Assembly: GCF_003364255.1 (NCBI RefSeq) | Contig: NZ_NXLR01000018.1 | Span: 1-39,221 of the forward strand | DNA from: Helicobacter marmotae | GTDB taxonomy: Bacteria; Campylobacterota; Campylobacteria; Campylobacterales; Helicobacteraceae | Length of the DNA: 39,221 bases | Direction of reading: 5' to 3' | In this document: piece by piece, positions 32,424 to 39,221 of the stretch | Layout: the number at the start of each line of letters is the position of its first letter | How positions within the stretch are numbered: the stretch's first letter is position 1 | Made by a program: the position numbers and the translations under genes | The notes under the pieces: generated by a model | Told to the model about the DNA's origin: nothing | Databases searched by the model: none | What the model saw: only the letters and a program-made list of their open reading frames with translations

Positions 32424-33104
32424 TTAAAATCGAAATGAGTATTTGAGATAATTCACACTCATACCTCTTTGCTTCTCATAATCAAGTAAATCATAGCCTA
32501 TAAATAGCTCATGGTGTTTGCCATAGACAAAAATAGGTCCAAAGGCAAAGGTGGGGTAGAACCACTTTGTGCGAGCTATTCTAAGCGTAGGCGTGGCTGC
32601 ATTATCTGTGGAAGCAAATGTATGTGCCCCAAAGGAGAGTAGCCTCACGCGGAATCCTATGTGTTGGGTAATGTAGATTCTATATTCCATAGAGAATCCT
32701 CCGCGATAAATCTGCATTTGAGAGCTTTTATTGGCATTGAATTCAAAATCTGCAAATCCTCCATGATTGGTGCGGTCAAAAAACCCAAAAACACGGATTG
32801 AGTGGATTTTAGCGATGATAAAGTCATAGCCCATTTCTACACCTATCATATTGCTTATACCCACTAATGGAGTATGGGCGATACCAACATTAAGGAGTGA
32901 GTAAAGTCCCTCTTTAGGGTCTTTGATTTTTTTAAATTTGATTCCATTGACATCATATAAAAGCCTTTGCCTTGTTTGTGAGACATCTTCTAATGCCTCC
33001 ATAGGCTCTAAGTCAGGCTTGAAGTCATACACAGGGGATTTTTGCACTCCATAAATGGGTATGGCACAAAGTATCAAGTATGCTATAGTCGTGCAAATTT
33101 TCAT
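32424..33104 (-). CDS. Small outer-membrane beta-barrel-like protein
   Basis: A 226-aa protein with a signal peptide (MKICTTIAYLILCAIPIYG). From about residue 65 on there are alternating polar/hydrophobic strands rich in Tyr, Phe and Gly, and it ends in YLKYSFRF with a terminal Phe as in outer-membrane proteins. This matches the size and layout of minor Helicobacter outer-membrane proteins. No specific role is recognisable. Confidence 0.65.
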   Translation of the reverse strand: MKICTTIAYLILCAIPIYGVQKSPVYDFKPDLEPMEALEDVSQTRQRLLYDVNGIKFKKIKDPKEGLYSLLNVGIAHTPLVGISNMIGVEMGYDFIIAKIHSIRVFGFFDRTNHGGFADFEFNANKSSQMQIYRGGFSMEYRIYITQHIGFRVRLLSFGAHTFASTDNAATPTLRIARTKWFYPTFAFGPIFVYGKHHELFIGYDLLDYEKQRGMSVNYLKYSFRF

Positions 33105-33359
33105 ATATTCCCTTTATTAGCTTTGTGTTGTATCTATGTATTTGTTTAGGGCATTTTGTGGCTTTATGCCTTTACTTTAGGGGGTATAAATTGCTAGATT
33201 CTCATAGAATTTGGTTATATTTGCAATTTTGTTATACTTGTAAAAGTAATAAAGCTATCTCAACATTTGCCTCAATATTTATAGTAAATCGCCATAATGT
33301 AAGAGGTAAGAGCAAATCTCATACCAAAAGATTTTATTATTTTATATAAAGGAGTAGAT

Positions 33360-33866
33360 ATGCGTATATTGAAGTTTTGTATGATAAATTTTATCTGTAT
33401 ATGTGCGAGTTTTGCAGCCTCTTTAGAGGGGTATTATATGACGCATAAGGGAGAAAAGGGACAGCAGTCTATTGTGGAGTTTTTTAAAAAGGGTGATAAA
33501 TATTATGCGTATGGCTTTGCAAATGTCGATGGAAGCCCACCTAAAAAAGATATAAATAATGCCAATGTAGCCTTAAGGAATCGCTTTGATAAGGGGAGTG
33601 TATTTGTATATAACCTTGTGCGAGAGGGCAAGAGTAATGTATATAAAAATGGCAAAGTATATAACTTTGATACAGGTAAGGAATATTATGCCAAAGTTAC
33701 ACTTGATGGGGATATTTTAGAATTACGTGGGAGTATTGATAAATCAGGCATTATGGGAGAAACAAAAATATGGAGACGTTTGAGTGAAGAGGAGCTAAAG
33801 CCCTATCTCTCTCAAAAACCTGATTTTTCTGTGGTAGAAGCGAGCTTAAAGGATATACAACCTTGA
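33360..33866 (+). CDS. Secreted DUF2147-domain protein
   Basis: A 168-aa protein with a signal peptide (MRILKFCMINFICICASFAA). EGYYMTHKGEKGQQSIVEF and the later LELRGSIDKSGIMGETKIWRR fit the DUF2147 family of periplasmic proteins with unknown function. AAAGGAG stands five bases before ATG 33360. The 255 nt upstream show no gene. The last codons overlap the helicase start. Confidence 0.85.
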   Translation: MRILKFCMINFICICASFAASLEGYYMTHKGEKGQQSIVEFFKKGDKYYAYGFANVDGSPPKKDINNANVALRNRFDKGSVFVYNLVREGKSNVYKNGKVYNFDTGKEYYAKVTLDGDILELRGSIDKSGIMGETKIWRRLSEEELKPYLSQKPDFSVVEASLKDIQP

Positions 33867-35932
33867 TTCCAAATAGCACACTTATTGATAGCCTCTCACT
33901 TTTGAATCCTGCCCAGAGAGAGGCTGCTACGCATGTAGATGGAGCATTGCTTATCTTAGCGGGTGCAGGGAGTGGCAAGACTAAAACCATTACCACTCGC
34001 CTTGCATATTTGATTGATGAAGTGGGTATTTCCCCACATAGCACACTCACATTGACTTTTACCAATAAAGCCGCAGAAGAGATGAAAGAGCGGGCTTTAG
34101 CGCTTTTAACACAAAGGGATTTAGCCCCGCCACTTTTATGTACTTTTCATAAATTTGGTTTGATATTTTTACGTTTTCATATTGCTAAGCTGGGCAGAGG
34201 GGCGAATTTTGTCGTGCTTGATAGTGCCGATAAGCGCTCCATACTTAAAAGCCTAAATAAGGATATTCCCGCTTCAATAAGCGATAGCTATATTTCAATG
34301 AGTAAAAATAACTTCCTCTCCCCAGAGGAGGCTTTTAAGATTGCAGCAAGCCCAGATGAAAAAAGGCTTAATCAAATTTATAAAGATTATGTGCAATATT
34401 TAGAGAGTAAAAACCTGCTTGATTTTGATGATTTGCTTTATTTGACATATAAGATTTTACATCAAAGGCAGGATATTGCTTTAGAGATGAGTAAAAAATA
34501 CCAATATATTATGGTTGATGAATACCAAGATACCAATCAGTTGCAATATCAGATTCTTAAAAGCCTTTGTATATCACATCAAAATCTCTGTGTCGTGGGT
34601 GATGATGACCAAAGTATATATAGTTGGCGTGGGGCGAATGTGGATAATATTTTGTATTTTCCAAAGCATTTTGAAGATGTTAAGCTTATCAAGCTAGAAG
34701 AAAATTATCGCTCAAGTGAGCAGATTCTTAGTCTTGCTAATAGCCTTATAGCCCACAATCTTGAGCGTATGGGTAAGAATCTTATTAGTATTAAGGGTAA
34801 AGGCGAGGAAGTAAGGCTTATAGAGAGTGAAGATGAGAATGAGGAGGCAGTGTTTTTAGCCAAAGATATTCAAAGACTGCTATCACTTGGAGCAAATTTA
34901 AATCAAATAGCGATTTTATTTCGTCTAAATGCCCTCTCTCGCGGTATTGAGGAGGGCTTAAACCGCGCGCAGATTCCATATAGAATCATCGGGGCGGTGC
35001 GCTTTTATGAACGAGCGGAGATAAAAGTGCTTTTAAGCTATTTGCGTTTGAGTGTGAATCTTAATGATGATTTTTCATTCTTTCAAGTTGTGAATCAACC
35101 CAAACGTGGCATTGGTAAGGTAACACAAGATCGTTTGAAAAATTTTGCCTCCCAAAAGCAGCTTTCATGTATTGAGAGTATCGTGCAATATCCTACAGAG
35201 TGTGCTAATACGCTTGGAGAAAAGGTCTATAAAGCCCTTGCTGATTTGGTTTGTATGTTGGAACGTTGGAGGTCTTATGAGGATTTTGCAGATGTGATTA
35301 CAGATATGGAAAAGCACATTGTTTTTACGTTTAGCAAACTTGATGAGGTCGATAGAGAGGGGAATATCGCGGAATTTTATGGTAAATGCAAAGATTATGC
35401 GATACACAATCCCCGTAATCACATTGAAGATTTTTTGAATGATTTAGCCCTTTTTAGCCCTACTGATGAGCCAGTAGTAGAGGGTGTGAGCTGTATGAGC
35501 GTGCATACGGCAAAAGGTTTGGAGTTCAAATATGTATATATTATTGGCTTAGAAGAAGGATTCTTCCCCTTGCAACGAGATGAGGGGGATATGCAAGAAG
35601 AGCGTAGATTGGGCTATGTGGCTTTTACACGAGCAAAAGATGTGCTCACTTTATGCTATGCAAAGAGTAGATTCTATAAAGGCAAACGAGAGCGGCTAAG
35701 GGCTTCGCGTTTTTTAAGAGAGAGCGGGGCGCTTGGGGGCATAAAGCGAGCAGATTCTACACAAAGCCCGCAAGTAGGCTTTAGCAAAGGTATGCAGGTG
35801 CGACATAAGCTTTTTGGCGTAGGCGTGATAGAATCTTTAAACAAGCAGGGTGAGCAATATCTATTGCATATTAATTTCGCGGGCTTGCGGCGGCAGATTT
35901 TAAGCTCATTTGTGCAGGTAGTGGATATATGA
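33863..35932 (+). CDS. uvrD: UvrD/Rep/PcrA-type ATP-dependent DNA helicase
   Basis: A 689-aa superfamily 1A 3'-5' helicase. LILAGAGSGKTKTIT (Walker A, from residue 30), DEYQDTNQLQ (motif II), GDDDQSIYSWRGA (III), ENYRSS (IV), SVHTAKGLEFKYVYIIG (V) and LGYVAFTRAK (VI) are all present. The C-terminus has a Tudor-like piece GVGVIESLNKQG. It acts in replication restart and repair. The start is a TTG at 33863 overlapping the previous stop by 4 nt, with AGGA nine bases upstream. The order uvrD-flgA-ubiX-coaD-tmk-comF is that of H. pylori. Confidence 0.94.
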   Translation: MIPNSTLIDSLSLLNPAQREAATHVDGALLILAGAGSGKTKTITTRLAYLIDEVGISPHSTLTLTFTNKAAEEMKERALALLTQRDLAPPLLCTFHKFGLIFLRFHIAKLGRGANFVVLDSADKRSILKSLNKDIPASISDSYISMSKNNFLSPEEAFKIAASPDEKRLNQIYKDYVQYLESKNLLDFDDLLYLTYKILHQRQDIALEMSKKYQYIMVDEYQDTNQLQYQILKSLCISHQNLCVVGDDDQSIYSWRGANVDNILYFPKHFEDVKLIKLEENYRSSEQILSLANSLIAHNLERMGKNLISIKGKGEEVRLIESEDENEEAVFLAKDIQRLLSLGANLNQIAILFRLNALSRGIEEGLNRAQIPYRIIGAVRFYERAEIKVLLSYLRLSVNLNDDFSFFQVVNQPKRGIGKVTQDRLKNFASQKQLSCIESIVQYPTECANTLGEKVYKALADLVCMLERWRSYEDFADVITDMEKHIVFTFSKLDEVDREGNIAEFYGKCKDYAIHNPRNHIEDFLNDLALFSPTDEPVVEGVSCMSVHTAKGLEFKYVYIIGLEEGFFPLQRDEGDMQEERRLGYVAFTRAKDVLTLCYAKSRFYKGKRERLRASRFLRESGALGGIKRADSTQSPQVGFSKGMQVRHKLFGVGVIESLNKQGEQYLLHINFAGLRRQILSSFVQVVDI

Positions 35933-36840
35933 GAAGTTTAATTCTCTTATTGATAGTGTGTTTTCACATTTTAGCAGATGATGTGTTTATTCCTAACTCC
36001 GAGTTACATTTAAAAAAAAGCTATCAAATACATAAAGCCCAAATTTACTCCACAGATATGTTTCCTCACATTGATAGACATTTTAAAATAGCGACCTTAC
36101 CCCCTGATAAATTTAGTTTGAAGCTTAAAAGTGTGGATATAAAGTTAATTTTTGCACGTTATGGATATAAGATTACATCTTTTGAGAGTGATGAAGTAGA
36201 GTTTGTGTTTGTAAGCGATATGCGTGAAGATAAGCCCCTTGAATTTATACAAAAAATGTATATTGGGCACTATGGCGAATCTTTAGAGATTAAAAATCTG
36301 CTTGTGCGCCCATTAAATGAGCTCCCCCAAAGTTATGATTTGCTTGAGTTTGAGCTCCCCCCAAGGGCTTTAAAAAAAAGGAGTGGTACTCTGCTTATGA
36401 AGTATCGTAGTAATCAAAGTGAGCATATCAAAAAGCTTACATTTGTTTATATGCTTGAGGCTACATTGAAGGTTGTTAAAAGCTCTCAAAATATTGCCAG
36501 TAATGAAATTATTGATTCTCACAATACATACCTAGAGAAGATTCCTTTTGAACGTGTGGGGGCAGAATATATGAGTGTAAATGAGTTAGCTTTAAGCAGT
36601 GCTAAGAGCTATATCCGTGCTAATAGTGTGATTACAAAGGATAAAATCAAACCCAAATTGCTTGTGAGAAAGGGTGAGATAATCCATGTTGTGGGCTATG
36701 AAAATGGCATTAGTATGGAAGTTTTGCTTGAAGCTAAGCAAAATGGTATTTATAATGAGATCATTAATGCGCAAAATCCAAGTAGTGGGAAGATTTTGCG
36801 TGTGAGGGTGATTGATGAGAGTAGGGGCAGGATATTATAA
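35929..36840 (+). CDS. flgA: Flagellar P-ring assembly chaperone FlgA
   Basis: A 303-aa protein with a signal peptide (MRSLILLLIVCFHILA) and a C-terminal SAF-type domain (from about residue 195). ITKDKIKPKLLVRKGEIIHV and GKILRVRVIDESRGRIL match FlgA. It helps FlgI assemble into the P ring in the periplasm. ATGA overlap with the helicase gene. Confidence 0.92.
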   Translation: MRSLILLLIVCFHILADDVFIPNSELHLKKSYQIHKAQIYSTDMFPHIDRHFKIATLPPDKFSLKLKSVDIKLIFARYGYKITSFESDEVEFVFVSDMREDKPLEFIQKMYIGHYGESLEIKNLLVRPLNELPQSYDLLEFELPPRALKKRSGTLLMKYRSNQSEHIKKLTFVYMLEATLKVVKSSQNIASNEIIDSHNTYLEKIPFERVGAEYMSVNELALSSAKSYIRANSVITKDKIKPKLLVRKGEIIHVVGYENGISMEVLLEAKQNGIYNEIINAQNPSSGKILRVRVIDESRGRIL

Positions 36841-36894
36841 AGAATCTGTGCTAAGATTAAGTGATATAAGCAAACAACTAAAGGAGAGAATGCA

Positions 36895-37485
36895 ATGGAG
36901 CAAAAGCTTGTAATTGGCGTAGGCGGGGCAAGCGGTGTGCATTTAGGTTTAAGGCTTATTGAGCATATCCCCGATTCCATAGAGCTATTTGTTGTCGTCA
37001 GTGAGGGTGCTAAAGATGTGGCTTATAATGAGCTTGGGGTGGATATTGAAGTTTGCCTTGATACTTTAAAACAAAAGCGTGCATTTAGGATTTATGATGA
37101 AGATGAGCTAGATAGTGGTATTGCCTCAGGGAGCTTTGGTATAAGTGCTATGGCGGTTGTCCCCACAAGTATGAATCTGCTTGCTAAAATCGCCAATGGC
37201 TTATGCGATGAGCTTATTTCGCGTTGTGCTAGCGTTATGCTTAAGGAGGGGAGGAAGCTCCTTTTAGCCCCTAGAGAAATGCCCTTTAGTCCTATTGCAT
37301 TAAGTCAAATGAGCACCTTATCTTCGCTTGGTGTGATTATTGCCCCTCCAAATGTAGGCTATTATGCTAAACCCAAAGATTTAGAATCTATGGAAAAGTT
37401 GTTTGTGGGTAAATGGCTTGATGCACTCGGCATACCAAATACTCTTTATGCTCGTTGGAAACACCACACAGAGGGGAATTTATGA
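36895..37485 (+). CDS. ubiX: Flavin prenyltransferase UbiX
   Basis: A 196-aa enzyme that makes prenylated FMN for UbiD-type decarboxylases. [15 protein letters not shown] binds FMN, and [38 protein letters not shown] and [10 protein letters not shown] are family blocks. AAAGGAGA precedes the ATG. The stop overlaps coaD by 4 nt. Confidence 0.94.
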   Translation: MEQKLVIGVGGASGVHLGLRLIEHIPDSIELFVVVSEGAKDVAYNELGVDIEVCLDTLKQKRAFRIYDEDELDSGIASGSFGISAMAVVPTSMNLLAKIANGLCDELISRCASVMLKEGRKLLLAPREMPFSPIALSQMSTLSSLGVIIAPPNVGYYAKPKDLESMEKLFVGKWLDALGIPNTLYARWKHHTEGNL

Positions 37486-37988
37486 GAAAACTTGCTATTT
37501 ATCCCGGTACTTTTGACCCAGTTACAAATGGACATTTAGACATTATCAAACGTTCTGTAGAGATTTTTGATAATGTCATCGTGGCTGTCGCTGCTTCAAG
37601 CGCGAAAAATCCATTATTTTCACTTGATGAGCGCATAGAGATTCTCAAAACAAGCATTAAAGCCTTGCCCAATGTGTATGTTGAGGGCTTTAGTAATTTG
37701 CTTGCAGAATTTGCCGCAAAAAAGCGTGCGAGGGTGATTATACGCGGTTTGAGGGCGGTGAGTGATTTTGAATATGAATTGCAAATGGGATATGCAAATG
37801 CTTCATTAAATGATTCTTTGGAGACTATTTATTTTATGCCTACATTACAAAATGCCTTTATTAGCTCCTCTGTGGTGCGCGATATTATCATACACGATGG
37901 GGCTTTTGCGCATCTTGTGCCACGTGATGCTATAGAACTTATCTCCACATTATATGCAAAGCATAAAAAGAGCATTCAATGTATGTAG
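37482..37988 (+). CDS. coaD: Phosphopantetheine adenylyltransferase
   Basis: A 168-aa enzyme of coenzyme A synthesis. [19 protein letters not shown] is the nucleotidyltransferase motif and ISSSVVRDI the second ATP-binding block. The start is ATG 37482 (ATGA overlap with ubiX); a longer start nine codons upstream adds residues not in the family. It overlaps tmk by 10 nt. Confidence 0.96.
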   Translation: MRKLAIYPGTFDPVTNGHLDIIKRSVEIFDNVIVAVAASSAKNPLFSLDERIEILKTSIKALPNVYVEGFSNLLAEFAAKKRARVIIRGLRAVSDFEYELQMGYANASLNDSLETIYFMPTLQNAFISSSVVRDIIIHDGAFAHLVPRDAIELISTLYAKHKKSIQCM

Positions 37989-38566
37989 CCATTGAGGGGG
38001 TGGATACTTGCGGTAAAAGCACGCAGATTAGCCTTTTAAGGGCGCATTATCCTCAAGCAGTTTTTACTAAAGAGCCCGGTGGGAGCGTGCTTGGGGAGCA
38101 TATCCGCGAACTTATTTTATCCACACCACAAGAGCAGGGCTTTACACTTGATGAGTATGCTGAGTTTTTTTTATTTTTAGCTGATAGAGCACAGCATTGT
38201 GCACAGGTATTACACCCTTTTAGAGATAGGCTTATTATCTCTGATAGAAGCGTGATTTCAAGTATTGCTTATGCAAAACATATAGATATGGCACAAAGCA
38301 TTGCTTTGAATCATTGCGCACTCAGGGGGTATTTCCCCGATTTGGTGGTGATTTTAGAGCTTGAAGAGAAGCATTTAGCAAAACGTTTAGGGCAGAAAGC
38401 AAAAGATTGCATTGAAAGTAGAGGTATAGCCTATTTACTTGAGATACAAGCTCGCCTTATAGAGGCAAGCAAACGCATGGGGCTAAGGTATTATGTGATT
38501 AATGCAAGCAAGAGTAAAAGTGAAATTTGCGAAGAGATTATCCATTATATCAAGGAGCACTCATAG
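37979..38566 (+). CDS. tmk: Thymidylate kinase
   Basis: A 195-aa dTMP kinase. [18 protein letters not shown] holds the P-loop, [18 protein letters not shown] the DR-type substrate block and [13 protein letters not shown] the Arg that binds dTMP. The start lies in the end of coaD, implying translational coupling. Confidence 0.94.
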   Translation: MYVAIEGVDTCGKSTQISLLRAHYPQAVFTKEPGGSVLGEHIRELILSTPQEQGFTLDEYAEFFLFLADRAQHCAQVLHPFRDRLIISDRSVISSIAYAKHIDMAQSIALNHCALRGYFPDLVVILELEEKHLAKRLGQKAKDCIESRGIAYLLEIQARLIEASKRMGLRYYVINASKSKSEICEEIIHYIKEHS

Positions 38567-38581
38567 CTTTATGAGAATGTA

Positions 38582-39166
38582 ATGAAATGTTTAATATGTG
38601 AGAAATATGGCTGGAATATAATATGTAAAGTATGCCTTGAGGCTATACCTATCACTCCTCGCTCTAGGATTGTAAGAGATTCTATTTATGTCTATAGCTT
38701 TTATCGCTATGAAGATGTTGCCTTTCTTATGCAAAGCAAGTATCATCTTATCGGTTCGCGCATACTTACCTTACTTGCCCAAAATGCAGCAAAATACTTT
38801 TTCTCCCTTGATGTTGTAGATTACGCTAGGCAAAGTAGCATTCCACTCATTGGTTTAGATGATTACCCTTATGGGGCATATTCTCATGTAGGTGTTATAG
38901 CAAGAGCATTTGCAAAGCAGAGTAAAGGAGTGTTTAAGGCATATCATGGCGTGTTAAAAGCACAAAATAATGTGAAATATGCGGGTCAAAATTTGCATTT
39001 TAGGGTAAATAATCCAAAGGGCTTTGTTTTGAAAAGAGGATTTAAGGCAGGAGAAGTTGTGTTGCTTGATGATATTATAACCACAGGCACAAGCCTAAGC
39101 GAAGCCATAGGAGCACTAGAATATTGCAATGTTTTATTTTGCATTACACTCTGTGATGCAAAATAA
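38582..39166 (+). CDS. ComF-family phosphoribosyltransferase-like protein
   Basis: A 194-aa protein. CLICEKYGWNIICKVC forms a four-Cys zinc site at the N-terminus, and VVLLDDIITTGTSLSEA is the PRPP-binding loop, the ComF layout. ComF relatives aid DNA uptake (natural transformation) in several bacteria, including the H. pylori homologue at this locus. It is preceded by 15 nt after tmk and is the last complete gene. Confidence 0.88.
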   Translation: MKCLICEKYGWNIICKVCLEAIPITPRSRIVRDSIYVYSFYRYEDVAFLMQSKYHLIGSRILTLLAQNAAKYFFSLDVVDYARQSSIPLIGLDDYPYGAYSHVGVIARAFAKQSKGVFKAYHGVLKAQNNVKYAGQNLHFRVNNPKGFVLKRGFKAGEVVLLDDIITTGTSLSEAIGALEYCNVLFCITLCDAK

Positions 39167-39213
39167 ACTAATCTAAACTTGGGTATTTCTTATTTTATAG
39201 TACCTTCGCCTTC

Positions 39214-39221
39214 GGGGGGGG
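39214..39221. repeat. G run at right window edge (at least 8)
   Basis: The window ends inside a run of G, so true length and the reading frame it belongs to are not visible. Confidence 0.7.

Noticed and set aside
1-39221. tRNA, rRNA, tmRNA, IS elements or integrase/prophage genes
   Set aside because: I saw no cloverleaf, rRNA segment or transposase/integrase motif, but short RNAs can be missed by eye.

Overview
The window looks like a chromosomal segment of a Helicobacter species, probably of the enterohepatic group (H. cinaedi / H. bilis / H. hepaticus type). The grounds are moderate-to-low GC, the block uvrD-flgA-ubiX-coaD-tmk-comF, the blocks flgB-flgC-fliE-ftsI and HIT-pheS-pheT as in H. 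pylori, a sigma-54-type flgB promoter, a two-subunit AddB, and many long poly-G/poly-C tracts inside surface-structure genes. Species assignment is inference from remembered families and synteny; no search was run.

Region 1 (1-1632, minus strand) is the N-terminal part of a large beta-strand-repeat autotransporter-like protein. It has a signal peptide and then Asn/Gly/Thr-rich repeats, and it runs off the left edge. Upstream (1684-1749) lies a tiny leader reading frame with a good ribosome binding site and a run of 12 C. Region 2 (1890-2400) is a cluster of short palindromic repeats, and a second, denser cluster lies at 11180-11740.

Region 3 (2592-13617, minus strand) is a ten-gene surface-glycan operon. 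In transcription order it holds an SDR oxidoreductase, two paralogous GNGPSLK/DUF115-like proteins, an FkbM methyltransferase, two paralogous capsule-synthesis-like proteins, a glycosyltransferase, glucose-1-phosphate cytidylyltransferase (rfbF), a radical SAM/SPASM protein and a second glycosyltransferase. Five of the ten genes carry homopolymer tracts of 9-11 nt. One tract (FkbM) is a classical mid-gene ON/OFF switch. The other four lie near gene 3' ends, beyond the conserved enzyme core. At each of these, only one of the three reading frames carries translation into or up to the next gene's start codon, and for the three poly-G tracts both other frames stop either at once or well short of it. 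This looks like phase-variable translational coupling (or polarity) and is the most interesting feature of the window.

Region 4 (13990-39166) is ordinary core genome. It holds ccoG, an ABC-F ATPase, a MATE transporter, a methyltransferase, a HIT protein, pheST, tkt, addB, an S4 protein, a Sua5/YrdC-type protein, ftsI, fliE-flgC-flgB, an RDD protein, pyrE, a small outer-membrane-type protein, a DUF2147 protein, uvrD/rep, flgA, ubiX, coaD, tmk and a comF-like gene. The window ends inside another G run (39214-39221). I found no rRNA, tRNA, CRISPR array, IS element or prophage.
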